Notes under the pieces: generated by a model
What the model saw: the letters and a program-made list of their open reading frames with translations, nothing else
Databases searched by the model: none
What the model was told of the DNA's origin: nothing
Translations under genes and position numbers: made by a program
Part shown: positions 17,344 through 26,890 of the stretch, in pieces
How the letters are laid out: each line of letters begins with the position of its first letter
Position numbering within the stretch: position 1 is the first letter of the stretch
Origin: an uncultured Flavobacteriales bacterium
GTDB taxonomy: Bacteria > Bacteroidota > Bacteroidia > Flavobacteriales_D > Parvicellaceae
NCBI GenBank assembly: GCA_943787535.1
Contig: CALSMU010000004.1
Location: 124,001-188,000, forward strand
Reading direction: 5' to 3'
Length of the DNA: 64,000 bases

Positions 17344-20300
17344 CTGAAAAAACAAATAAAATATTTTCTTATTGCGTTTGTTCTGTTTAACCAGAGCATC
17401 TTTGCTATCAACCCAATAAGAGAATATGTTGCATTGTTAGATTCACCCGAGGTAAATTTAATTTACCCAATTCAAGATGGTATTAGTTCAAGTGAGCAAC
17501 AATCAGGGTTGATTGACTTTAGCACGCCTCTTAATATTGAGCAACATGTAGAGTATGACCCGGTTTCTGGGATGTATATTTTTTATTCAACTTTGGGAGA
17601 TTCTTTGAGCTATAGGAATCCTACTTCCATGACTCTTGAGGAATATTTGCAGTACCAAAATGAGCAATCGATGGATCAATACTGGCAAGATAAATTTAAT
17701 GAGCAATCAGATGTAGGCAGGGAGACAAAGGACGAAGATGGTATCGTTAGTGAATTTGGAGACAGAAAAAAGAAAAGTATTTTCGGAAGCGACTTTGTTG
17801 AAATTAGACCACAAGGATCTGCAGAATTGAGTTTCGGAATTAATTCATCACGTACGGATAACCCAGTATTACCAGAAAAGCAAAGAAAGATAACGACGTT
17901 TGATTTTGATCAAAAAATTCAAATGAACTTGACGGCTAAAATAGGAGATCTAATGAAAATAGGTTTCAATTATAATACAGAAGCAACTTTTGATTTTGAA
18001 AATGAATTGAAACTTAACTATTCGGGAGAGGAAGATGAAATTATCCAAAAGTTAGAAGCGGGTAACGTCAGTATGCCATTAAATAGTTCTTTGATTTCAG
18101 GAAGTCAAAGTCTATTTGGAATCAAATCCGAACTCAAGTTTGGTAGGTTAACGGCAACTACTGTGTTGTCTCAGCAAAGGGGTCAGAAAAAAGAAATTGA
18201 AGTTGCAGGTGGAGCCCAGGTAAGTGATTTTGAAATTTTCGCAGACAATTATGAAGAAAATCGTCACTACTTTTTAAATTACTTTTTTAGGGATAATTAT
18301 GATAATGCAATGGCAAATTTACCAAATGTAACTTTGGGTGTTCAAATTCAAAGAATGGAGGTATGGATAACAAATCGTACAAACGATTTTTCAGAAACTA
18401 GAAATATAATTGCATTTACTGATTTAGGCGAAAACGATGCAAATAATATGGAAAATGCGGGTTGGAGTATAAATGGCATTTCAAATCCTGATAATGATAA
18501 TAATGCGATGTATTCATATTTGAATTCTAATCCAGGAATTCGAAACTACGTAAATGCTTCCAATCTACTAGCCTCCACTCAGGCAGGTGCCTTGCAACAA
18601 AGTGTAGATTATGAAAAGTTAGAGAATGCTAGGTTATTATCATCTAACGAATATTCTTACAATGCTTTATTAGGGTATGTTTCGTTAAATCAATCCTTGA
18701 ATAATGATGAGGTATTGGCTGTTTCTTATCAATATACTTATAAGGGAGAGACTTACCAAGTTGGAGAGTTTTCTACAGATGGAGTAACGGGACAAGATGC
18801 GTTATTTTTAAAATTGTTAAAATCAACTGTCAGGAATCCAACTAAGAAATTATGGGATTTGATGATGAAAAATGTCTATTCACTTGGGGCATATCAAATT
18901 GACCCCATGAATTTTAGACTCGATGTTTGGTATAACAACCCGAGCACAAGTATTGATGTTAATTATATTCCAAAACCAGGTGTGGATGATAAATTACTGC
19001 TTCAGCTTTTAGAAATGGATAGGCTAAATCAGCAACAAGCAAAATATGCTGATGGGGTATTTGATTTTATTCCAATAACTGTTGCTAATGGAAAAATAAT
19101 AAATGGAGGAACAATTAATCCTCGAAACGGAAGGCTTTATTTTACAACAAAAGAGCCTTTCGGAAAGACATTAGATGACGCACTTACTGACAAGGGAGTT
19201 TCTCCGTCGGTCAGAAAAACAATAGTTTTTAGCCAATTATACGATAGCACCAAAACAGCGGCGCAGCAGATTCCAGAGTTAAATAGATTTAAAATAAAAG
19301 GAACTTACCAGTCGTCTGTAAGTTCCGAAATTTCGCTAAATGCGCTCAATATACCACAAGGATCTGTTAATGTAGTTGCTGGCGGAGCTCAATTGTCTGA
19401 AGGGGTGGATTATACAGTCGACTATAACCTGGGGCGTGTAAAAATATTGAATGATGGTATCTTGAGTTCAGGAACACCCATTAAAATTTCGTTGGAAAGT
19501 AACTCTCTTTTCAGTATTCAGACCAAATCTTTAATTGGAACTCATTTAGATTATCGTATCAGTAAAGATGCAAACATAGGAGCAACAATGATGCGCTTGA
19601 CTGAAAAACCATTGACGCAGAAAGTAAATATTGGAGATGAGCCGATTGCAAATACAATGTTAGGGTTAGACGGAGGCTTTAGAAAAGAGGTTCCGTATTT
19701 AACAAAATTGGTTGATAATATTCCCTTTATCAATACGAAAGAAAAATCTATTGTAAATTTTACAGGGGAAATTGCTACCATTATTCCAGGTCATAATAGG
19801 GCTATTGGAAAAGAAGGGACCTCCTATATAGACGATTTTGAAGGTAGTCAGTCTGCAATAGATATTCGTTCGTTTAATACCTGGGTGCTGGCGTCTGTTC
19901 CGCAAGGTCAGCCAACATTATTTCCTGAAGCGAATTCTTATGATGATTTAATTTATGGGAAAAATAGAGGAAAAATGTCTTGGTATGTAATTGACCCATT
20001 GTTCCATAATGATAATAATTTGACGCCTGATCATATCAAAGGTGATCAAATGCAGAAAAACAATCTAATGCGACAAGTTTTAGTGAGTGAGGTTTTTCCA
20101 AATAAACAGTTAAGCACGGGTCAGTTAAATAACATTCCTGTTTTAGATTTGGCTTATTATCCGCAAGATAGAGGACCGTATAATTATGATACCCCTAGTG
20201 GAAGTGCTTTGTCCGCGGGTGTAGAAGCGAATGGAGAATTAAAAGACCCAGACAGTAGATGGGCAGGAATAATGAGGACGCTTACAACAAATGATTTTGA

Positions 20301-23300
20301 GGCTGCTAATATTGAATATATCCAGTTTTGGGTAATGGATCCTTTTAGCACATCAGCAAGTAATAGTTTTGGAGAACCAGCAACGAATGAAGATTCACAA
20401 AATTCAACGGGCGGCGAACTGTATTTTAATCTTGGTAATATTTCTGAAGATATATTAAGAGATGGCAGGAAGTCTTATGAAAATGGCCTTCCTACAGATG
20501 GTGTTTATGATCCAGAAATTCTTACGGAAACTGCTTGGGGGTGGATTCCAACTTCACAGGTCATTGTAAATGCATTTGATAACGATGTAGAAACAAGACC
20601 AAATCAAGATGTAGGATTTGATGGGTTAAAAAATGAAGATGAAAGAGAGTTTTTCAGTTCTTTTCTTTCTGCTTCGTCAGCGCTCCTTGATCCAGCAGCT
20701 TATGCAGAGTTAAGTGCGGATCCTTCCTCTGATGATTATAATTATTTTAGAGATGATGGGTATGATGCAAATCAGTTAGACATCTTAGAGCGGTACAAAC
20801 AATATAATGGAGCTGATGGGAATTCACCAACATCGGAAATGTCTGCTGCATTAAACGGGGATGGTTACCCAACATCTGCATCTACTTTGCCAAATGTTGA
20901 GGATATTAATCAAGACAATAACTTAAATGAAACCGAAAGTTATTTTCAGTATAAAGTAAATATGAAGCCACAAAACATGAATGTGGGCACAAATTATATC
21001 ACCGACAGAATTTTAGCAAAAGATGAAAAAAGTCAAAAGCAAGTTTACTGGTACCAATTTAGAATTCCGATAAGAGAGTTTACCTCTAAGGTAAATGGTA
21101 TACAAGATTTTAGATCAATACGTTTTATTAGGATGTTTATGAAAGGCTGGAATCAGGAGGTTGTCTTGAGGTTTGCTCGTCTAGAATTAATTCGTGGAGA
21201 GTGGAGGACTTATTTGAACTCATTGTTAAATGAAGGAGAATATTTGCAAGGGGAAGAGTCCAATACTACGTTTAATATTGGAGCAGTAAATATAGAAGAC
21301 AACGGAAACAGAGATCCAATTAATTATGTGCTTCCAGAAGATATAATTAGAGAAACAAACTATCAAACAGCTAATCTCGCGCAGCAAAATGAACAATCAT
21401 TAGTTTTGGATGTATGTGGGCTTCAGGATGGTGATGCTAGAGCAGCGTATCGAAATGTAAGCTTTGATGTTCGGAATTATAAGAAAATTGAAATGTATGT
21501 TCATGGGGAATCAAATAATGATGCATTTGTTGGAGACGATGAGGTTACGGTTTTCGTTCGATTAGGGACGGACTTTGTCAGTAATTACTACGAATATGAA
21601 ATGCCCGTAAAAATCAGTGAATGGTACCAAAATGCGGCTGCCGATGTTTGGCCCGATGCGAATAATATTATCATTGAACTGGATAGTTTGAAACAAGTGA
21701 AAACAAGAAGAAACAATATACCCGGGTTTTCTTTATTAGAGAAATATACAGAAACAGACAATGTTGATAACACAAGAAATATTTCAGTAATAGGAAACCC
21801 GAATTTGCAAAATTTAAAAACAATAATGATTGGCGTGCGTAATCCTAAGAAAGACGATAAATACAATCAATGGCAACCTGATGATGGTGAAGAAAAATGT
21901 GCTGAAATATGGGTAAATGAACTTAGGCTTACAGACTTTAATGAACGCGGTGGTTGGGCTACAATTGGTAGGTTGAGTGCAAATATGGCAGATTTTGCAG
22001 ATATGTCTTTGTCTGGTAATTACGCTACACCTGGCTTTGGATCTATCGAAAAGAGGGTAAGTGAAAGAGCCCAGGAATATGTATATGGGGTTGACGCTTC
22101 CACAACTGTGCAATTAGGTAAGTTTTTTGGAGATAAATCTGGAATTAAGGTTCCTATGTATTTGGGATATTCGAATAGTATTATTAAACCTCAATACGAT
22201 CCTCTTCTGGGAGATTTATTATTGGTTCAAAATGAATCGGAATCAAAGGAAGAATGGAAAGAAAGATTAGACGCTGGAAGAGATATTACAGAAAGAAAGT
22301 CTATCAATTTTACTAACGTTAGAAAAGAAAGAGGGCAAGGAAAAAATGGAAAGGTAAAAAAAGCACATTTTTATGATGTGTCTAATATATCACTTACTTA
22401 TTCTTTTAGTCAACTTTCGCATAGGGACATAAATACACAGTATGACCGAACCCTAAATCACTTAGGGTCAATAAATTACGGATTCAATAATAACCCTAAA
22501 CCATGGGAACCATTTAAAAAAATAAAGGCATTCCGGAAGTCAAAGTGGTTAAGGCCAATAAGAGATTTTAACCTTTATTTAGCTCCAAAACAACTCGGTT
22601 TCAGAACAAGTATGAACAGAACATATAACGAGTATGAAGTGCGCAATAATTTTGGAGGGTTAACTATTCCTCAATACAATAAAATGTTTAATTGGGATCG
22701 AGATTATAACTTGAAATATGACATAACCAAAAGTTTGAAATTTGATTTTACGGCTAAAAATAGAGCATTTATAAATGAGCCAGTTGGAAAGGTTGATGAA
22801 GGGGCATTTGGTTATGATGCTGATTCCTCTAAAACACAAATGTTGAATAGTATTAGGAGTTTTGGGGAAACAATGAACTATGGTCATAAAGCTAATGTAA
22901 CTTTTAAATGGCCTTTCAATAAATTCCCACTAACGGATTGGATAACATTAACTACGCGCTACAGCGGAAATTACGATTGGACAAGATCTCCCTTGGCACT
23001 GGACAACTTCGAAGTAGTTGATGAAAATGGTGATACCCAAACTAGAAAAGTGGGTAATATTATTCAAAATTCAAGAGTTGTAACTTGGAATGGCAAATTA
23101 AATATGACCACCTTTTACAATAAAGTGCCTTATTTTAAAAAGGTAAATAAGAAATTTAGTAAAATAAGTAAAGGAAAGAACAGTCGGTTTAATAGATCCA
23201 GCAGGACAAGCAAGAAGCCGGCGAAGGGAAAAGAGGAAGGAAAAGATAAAATACGGAAGACAAAACAACCGAAAGACATGACTTTGTTAGAGTTGGAAAG

Positions 23301-24825
23301 TGAATTGAAACGACAAAAAAGTAGGGCTGTTAAAGATGCGGAAAAAATTGAGGAGCTAAAAAAGTTTATAAAGAAGAAAAAGAAGGAAACAGATAAGTTG
23401 AATATCTTTGATCATACAGCTCTCCTTGCAATGTCGTTGAAGAACGTAAGTGTCAATTATAGCACAAATGATGGAATTTTGCTTCCAGGGTATAATAGTT
23501 CAACTAATGTAATGGGGATGGATAATAATTTCTTTGGACCTTCCTTTGATTTCATTGCTGGAGGGAATCAAATGAGAGATATTTTTGGAGATACTACTTC
23601 TAACAATTTTGCTAGAGATGCTTATCTAAATAATTGGCTTGTGGATACTGCAAATTTTGATATTATTAATACACAATTTGCTTCAAACCATACTGAGAAG
23701 TTAAATATTAAAGCAACTCTAAAGCCGATTTTAGGGTTAAGAATTGATTTAACCGCAGATAGAAATTTAGCTGAAAACACAAATTCTAATTTAGGTTGGG
23801 ATGATTTCACGAATGAATTTGATTTAAGAAACGAACAGTTTACAGGGTCTTTTAGTACTTCCATAATAACATGGAGAACAGCATTCAATAGAGATCTCCA
23901 AGCTGATACTGGCGACGCATTGCAGAATGCTACATTTGATAACTTACGGAATTTCAGACAAGAAGTTTCTGCTGTTTTAGGTGCAAATAATCCGAATTCG
24001 GCAAATGAGTTGAACGAAAATGGATATACTGGAGGGTATGGTTCAGCGCAACAAGAAGTAATAATTGGATCGTTTTTAGCAGCATATACTGGCAAAAGTG
24101 TAAACAAGAGGACCATAAATCCGTTTAAACAAATTCCATTGCCGAATTGGAGAATAACATATGATGGACTTTCGAAAATTAAATGGGTGAAGAAATATGT
24201 TAAAACATTATCATTTAGCCATGCATATAGATCAAGCTTTAATTTATCGGGATACACTACAAATTTAGACGGTAAGTTTGATTCTGATGGAAATGCTACA
24301 GAAGTAGATATTGCGGGCAATTTTATTGGGCAAAAGCAGATTTTAACAATGTCTATTATGGAGCAATTTGCACCTTTATTGGGAGTTGATATAACGCTTA
24401 AAAATAGTGTAATGGCTAAGTTAGAGATTAAGAAAGATAGAAACATATCGTTGAGTTTGGCGAATAATCAAATAACTGAAATCAAGGGTGCGGAGTTGGT
24501 TATAGGATCTGGTTATACATGGAAAAAACTTCAGTTACCGATTAAGTTTAATGGAAAAAAGGTAAAGGCTAGTGATCTGGTTTTACGATTAGATGTTTCT
24601 ATTAGAGATAATAAAACCATTACTAGAAAAATTATAGAAAACCAAAATCAGGCGACAGCTGGTCAGAAAATGACCTCCATTAAATTCTCCGGAAATTACA
24701 AATTGGGTAAAAATCTTACTGTTAGATTGTATTATGATAGAGTGATGAATACCCCATTTATTTCTACATCATTTCCCACGGCAAATACAAATGCTGGTGT
24801 AGCTCTTCGATTTATGCTTCAATAG
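17344..24825 (+). CDS. sprA: SprA, type IX secretion outer-membrane translocon
   Basis: About 2493 residues, matching the very large SprA (also Sov) proteins that form the T9SS outer-membrane channel and are needed for gliding in motile species. Recognisable parts include FGSDFVEIRPQGSAELSFG-like text near residue 150, EGTSYIDDFEGSQSAID and many barrel strands up to a terminal LQ. The frame has no ATG, GTG or TTG before the signal peptide: the first TTG (17434) would leave it out. Reading upstream gives CTG AAA AAA CAA, then FLIAFVLFNQSIFA, a typical signal peptide, so CTG at 17344 is the best start, with ATC at 17341 as an alternative. A Lys/Glu-rich stretch lies at about residues 1935-2018. 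gcvH follows after 102 bases. Confidence 0.92.
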   Translation: MKKQIKYFLIAFVLFNQSIFAINPIREYVALLDSPEVNLIYPIQDGISSSEQQSGLIDFSTPLNIEQHVEYDPVSGMYIFYSTLGDSLSYRNPTSMTLEEYLQYQNEQSMDQYWQDKFNEQSDVGRETKDEDGIVSEFGDRKKKSIFGSDFVEIRPQGSAELSFGINSSRTDNPVLPEKQRKITTFDFDQKIQMNLTAKIGDLMKIGFNYNTEATFDFENELKLNYSGEEDEIIQKLEAGNVSMPLNSSLISGSQSLFGIKSELKFGRLTATTVLSQQRGQKKEIEVAGGAQVSDFEIFADNYEENRHYFLNYFFRDNYDNAMANLPNVTLGVQIQRMEVWITNRTNDFSETRNIIAFTDLGENDANNMENAGWSINGISNPDNDNNAMYSYLNSNPGIRNYVNASNLLASTQAGALQQSVDYEKLENARLLSSNEYSYNALLGYVSLNQSLNNDEVLAVSYQYTYKGETYQVGEFSTDGVTGQDALFLKLLKSTVRNPTKKLWDLMMKNVYSLGAYQIDPMNFRLDVWYNNPSTSIDVNYIPKPGVDDKLLLQLLEMDRLNQQQAKYADGVFDFIPITVANGKIINGGTINPRNGRLYFTTKEPFGKTLDDALTDKGVSPSVRKTIVFSQLYDSTKTAAQQIPELNRFKIKGTYQSSVSSEISLNALNIPQGSVNVVAGGAQLSEGVDYTVDYNLGRVKILNDGILSSGTPIKISLESNSLFSIQTKSLIGTHLDYRISKDANIGATMMRLTEKPLTQKVNIGDEPIANTMLGLDGGFRKEVPYLTKLVDNIPFINTKEKSIVNFTGEIATIIPGHNRAIGKEGTSYIDDFEGSQSAIDIRSFNTWVLASVPQGQPTLFPEANSYDDLIYGKNRGKMSWYVIDPLFHNDNNLTPDHIKGDQMQKNNLMRQVLVSEVFPNKQLSTGQLNNIPVLDLAYYPQDRGPYNYDTPSGSALSAGVEANGELKDPDSRWAGIMRTLTTNDFEAANIEYIQFWVMDPFSTSASNSFGEPATNEDSQNSTGGELYFNLGNISEDILRDGRKSYENGLPTDGVYDPEILTETAWGWIPTSQVIVNAFDNDVETRPNQDVGFDGLKNEDEREFFSSFLSASSALLDPAAYAELSADPSSDDYNYFRDDGYDANQLDILERYKQYNGADGNSPTSEMSAALNGDGYPTSASTLPNVEDINQDNNLNETESYFQYKVNMKPQNMNVGTNYITDRILAKDEKSQKQVYWYQFRIPIREFTSKVNGIQDFRSIRFIRMFMKGWNQEVVLRFARLELIRGEWRTYLNSLLNEGEYLQGEESNTTFNIGAVNIEDNGNRDPINYVLPEDIIRETNYQTANLAQQNEQSLVLDVCGLQDGDARAAYRNVSFDVRNYKKIEMYVHGESNNDAFVGDDEVTVFVRLGTDFVSNYYEYEMPVKISEWYQNAAADVWPDANNIIIELDSLKQVKTRRNNIPGFSLLEKYTETDNVDNTRNISVIGNPNLQNLKTIMIGVRNPKKDDKYNQWQPDDGEEKCAEIWVNELRLTDFNERGGWATIGRLSANMADFADMSLSGNYATPGFGSIEKRVSERAQEYVYGVDASTTVQLGKFFGDKSGIKVPMYLGYSNSIIKPQYDPLLGDLLLVQNESESKEEWKERLDAGRDITERKSINFTNVRKERGQGKNGKVKKAHFYDVSNISLTYSFSQLSHRDINTQYDRTLNHLGSINYGFNNNPKPWEPFKKIKAFRKSKWLRPIRDFNLYLAPKQLGFRTSMNRTYNEYEVRNNFGGLTIPQYNKMFNWDRDYNLKYDITKSLKFDFTAKNRAFINEPVGKVDEGAFGYDADSSKTQMLNSIRSFGETMNYGHKANVTFKWPFNKFPLTDWITLTTRYSGNYDWTRSPLALDNFEVVDENGDTQTRKVGNIIQNSRVVTWNGKLNMTTFYNKVPYFKKVNKKFSKISKGKNSRFNRSSRTSKKPAKGKEEGKDKIRKTKQPKDMTLLELESELKRQKSRAVKDAEKIEELKKFIKKKKKETDKLNIFDHTALLAMSLKNVSVNYSTNDGILLPGYNSSTNVMGMDNNFFGPSFDFIAGGNQMRDIFGDTTSNNFARDAYLNNWLVDTANFDIINTQFASNHTEKLNIKATLKPILGLRIDLTADRNLAENTNSNLGWDDFTNEFDLRNEQFTGSFSTSIITWRTAFNRDLQADTGDALQNATFDNLRNFRQEVSAVLGANNPNSANELNENGYTGGYGSAQQEVIIGSFLAAYTGKSVNKRTINPFKQIPLPNWRITYDGLSKIKWVKKYVKTLSFSHAYRSSFNLSGYTTNLDGKFDSDGNATEVDIAGNFIGQKQILTMSIMEQFAPLLGVDITLKNSVMAKLEIKKDRNISLSLANNQITEIKGAELVIGSGYTWKKLQLPIKFNGKKVKASDLVLRLDVSIRDNKTITRKIIENQNQATAGQKMTSIKFSGNYKLGKNLTVRLYYDRVMNTPFISTSFPTANTNAGVALRFMLQ

Positions 24826-24927
24826 AGCTTTGCGAATTATTTTATAAGTGTAAAAAAGAAAAGAATAAAGTGTGATACTCAAAAGTATTTCATAAGTTCG
24901 TATTAAATAAAATAACAAATAATAGAC

Positions 24928-25305
24928 ATGAATATTCCATCAGATTTAAAATATACAAAAGACCACGAATGGTTGAAGGTTGAAGGTAACGTCGCAATAG
25001 TGGGAATTACCGCTTTTGCTCAGGGAGAGTTAGGTGACATCGTATACGTTGAAGTAGAAACGGAAGGTGAGGAACTAGATCAGGAAGAAGTTTTTGGATC
25101 GATTGAAGCGGTTAAAACGGTCTCGGATTTATTTATGCCTGTGTCTGGGGAGATTACTTCATTTAATGATGCTTTAGAACAAGATCCTGAAACAGTAAAT
25201 AGTGATCCTTATGGAGATGGTTGGTTGGTTAAAATAGAAATGAGTAACGCAGCCCAAGTTGAAGGTTTATTGAATGCTGAACAGTACCAAGAGTTGATAG
25301 GGTAA
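24928..25305 (+). CDS. gcvH: GcvH, glycine cleavage system H protein
   Basis: 125 residues, the normal size. The lipoyl-attachment site is K63 in [12 protein letters not shown], within the biotinyl/lipoyl fold; DHEWLKVEG at the start and [13 protein letters not shown] further on are family hallmarks. H protein carries the aminomethyl group between the P, T and L proteins. None of the genes for those partners is in the window. Its place just after sprA is common in Bacteroidota. It is followed after seven bases by the vanZ-like gene. Confidence 0.97.
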   Translation: MNIPSDLKYTKDHEWLKVEGNVAIVGITAFAQGELGDIVYVEVETEGEELDQEEVFGSIEAVKTVSDLFMPVSGEITSFNDALEQDPETVNSDPYGDGWLVKIEMSNAAQVEGLLNAEQYQELIG

Positions 25306-25312
25306 ACTTTTA

Positions 25313-25702
25313 ATGTTTTTATCCAAGAACAAGTATGGTATTGTCTGGTCTACGTTAATACTTGTAGTATGCTTAATGCCTTCTGGCAACCTACCCAGCT
25401 CCTCTTTTTTAAGTTTTAAAGGAGCTGATAAGTTGATACACTTCGCTTTATATGCAGTGCTTCTTATATTAGTTGGTAAAGGACTAGTTAACTATTTTAA
25501 ATTTTCCTATTCGATAAATAGAATTATTGTCATCGCCTTTCTTTATTGTTTTTTTCTTGGTGTTGGGATTGAATGCGTTCAGTCGGTTTTTGTTGTAGGT
25601 AGATTGGGTGATGTTTCTGATGTTTTAGCGAATACCATTGGAGCTTTTACAGGGATTGTATTTCTAATAACCCATTTAAAGAAAAGGGCTAGAAAAACAT
25701 AA
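25313..25702 (+). CDS. VanZ-family membrane protein
   Basis: 129 residues with about four membrane helices and the VanZ-like pattern: FKGADKLIHFALYAVL in the second segment and GIECVQSVFVVGRLGDVSDVLANTIGAFTG in the third and fourth (quoted in part). VanZ-like proteins are small integral membrane proteins; the original gives low-level teicoplanin resistance, and the role of most members is unknown. The gene starts seven bases after gcvH, suggesting cotranscription from the ruvA-sprA side. Confidence 0.85.
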   Translation: MFLSKNKYGIVWSTLILVVCLMPSGNLPSSSFLSFKGADKLIHFALYAVLLILVGKGLVNYFKFSYSINRIIVIAFLYCFFLGVGIECVQSVFVVGRLGDVSDVLANTIGAFTGIVFLITHLKKRARKT

Positions 25703-25859
25703 TGGATATATAATATTATTTACGTAAAGGGGTGAACTATTTAGGCAATGGTTTGTATTAGATGTGAAGTTTAGAATAATTCTTCTTATCTTAGCCGAGA
25801 TATAACCAAATAATTTTGGAGTTATTTTTGATAAGAGTTAATTAATAAAGCTCAAAAAA

Positions 25860-26549
25860 ATGGATGCAAAGAAAACAAGTTACGCAAATATTGATAGTAC
25901 TATAATTAGAACTGGACTGGTTTTGATCGGTGGAGTTATTGTAATGGGGGTAATGTTGTCTATGATGGAATACACAAACATTGTTCCGCCGAACAGCTCG
26001 TTAGATTCAGGATTGGCTGAGCTAGAGGATGAAGAGGTGATTGACATGAGCGATGCACCGCCACCACCACCACCACCACCACCACCACCACCACCACCTG
26101 CGCCACCGGAAGAAGTTGAGATATTGGAAGAGGATGATGAGCGTGAAGAAACAATTGTAACTATGCAAGATCAAGAATCGGAAGTTGTTGAAATTATAGA
26201 GGTTATTGAGGAGGAAGAGGTTATTGAGGTTGAAGAAATTTTTGAATTTGTAGAGCAGCAGCCGGAGTTTCCAGGGGGTGCTGCAGAGATGTATAACTAT
26301 TTGGGAAAAGAAGTGAAGTATCCAGAAATGGCTAGAGAAGCCGGTATTCAAGGGAAAGTTTATGTAAAGTTTGTCGTGAAGAAAGATGGCTCAATCGGAG
26401 AAGTAAAAGTTGTGCGTGGTGTTCATAAAACGTTGGACAGAGAAGCTATTAGAGCAGTTAAGAGCATGCCAAAATGGACAGCTGGAGAACAACGAGGGAA
26501 GAAGGTGAGTGTGTGGTTTACGCTTCCGGTCAATTTCCGTATAGGATAA
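25860..26549 (+). CDS. tonB: TonB-family energy transducer
   Basis: 229 residues. One membrane helix near the N-terminus (about 17-40), a short acidic spacer, then an unbroken proline tract (DAPPPP... onward, about residues 63-81) encoded largely by identical CCA codons, an acidic Glu-rich linker, and a C-terminal TonB domain (about 135-229) with QPEFPGGAAEMYNYLGKEVKYP, GIQGKVYVKFVV and the final VWFTLPVNFRIG. TonB links ExbB/ExbD in the inner membrane to outer-membrane receptors. exbB and exbD are not next to it. A terminator follows 15 bases after the stop. Confidence 0.93.
   Translation: MDAKKTSYANIDSTIIRTGLVLIGGVIVMGVMLSMMEYTNIVPPNSSLDSGLAELEDEEVIDMSDAPPPPPPPPPPPPPPAPPEEVEILEEDDEREETIVTMQDQESEVVEIIEVIEEEEVIEVEEIFEFVEQQPEFPGGAAEMYNYLGKEVKYPEMAREAGIQGKVYVKFVVKKDGSIGEVKVVRGVHKTLDREAIRAVKSMPKWTAGEQRGKKVSVWFTLPVNFRIG
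26061..26098 (+). repeat. (CCA)12 microsatellite inside tonB
   Basis: Twelve perfect CCA units plus CC, in frame, coding for the proline tract. Gain or loss of a unit would change the linker length by one residue without breaking the frame. Confidence 0.9.
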
Positions 26550-26564
26550 CAATCAAAAAAAATT

Positions 26565-26594
26565 AAAAAAGCCCAGTGAAAACAGGGCTTTTTT
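26565..26594 (+). terminator. Rho-independent terminator after tonB
   Basis: AAAAAAGCCC, a 10-base loop, then GGGCTTTTTT; it begins 15 bases past the tonB stop. Confidence 0.8.
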
Positions 26595-26673
26595 ATTTAT
26601 GGAATGAAACTATACTCTCCATGTTTTAGCAATTGTCCTTTTGAATGTGAAGCAGGAATAGATAATTGGAAAT

Positions 26674-26709
26674 AAAAAACCTCAACATAAAATATGTTGA
26701 GGTTTTTTT
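26674..26709 (-). terminator. Terminator of the tRNA gene
   Basis: AAAAAACCTCAACATA, loop AAA, TATGTTGAGGTTTTTTT. On the minus strand it lies directly after the 3' end of the tRNA and ends in a T-run. Confidence 0.8.
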
Positions 26710-26710
26710 G

Positions 26711-26784
26711 TGGGCCCACTAGGGCTCGAACCTAGGACCCCCTGATTATGAGTCAGGTGCTCTAACCAGCTGAGCTATGGGCCC
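26711..26784 (-). tRNA. tRNA with anticodon CAU (Met or Ile2)
   Basis: Read on the minus strand it begins GGGCCCATAGCTCAGCTGG and folds as a full cloverleaf: acceptor GGGCCC/GGGCCC, D arm with GCTC/GAGC, anticodon stem CCTGA/TCAGG with loop CTCATAA, and T arm with GGTTCGAGCCC. Anticodon CAU means elongator methionine or, if C34 is changed to lysidine, isoleucine (AUA). It is not an initiator type, since position 1 pairs and the anticodon stem lacks three G-C pairs in a row. The CCA end is not encoded (A, then CAA follows). Identity between Met and Ile2 cannot be settled by eye. Confidence 0.93.
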
Positions 26785-26890
26785 TTTTAAATAATCCAAG
26801 GAAAATTTAAAAGGCCAAAACAAATATTTCATTGTTTTGCGGCTGCAATTTTACATATTTGCATCCGAATAACCTATTAATTTTTATAAA

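Noticed and set aside
23622-24446. Long open frame of 274 codons opposite sprA
   Set aside because: It lies fully antisense to well-supported SprA coding sequence, and its residue make-up (Ser, Phe, Leu, Ile) is that of a reverse-strand shadow.
17434-24825. TTG at 17434 as the sprA start
   Set aside because: It would remove the whole signal peptide encoded just upstream in the same frame.
25960-26351. Frames opposite tonB with long Val or Trp runs
   Set aside because: Artefacts of the CCA repeat read on the other strand.
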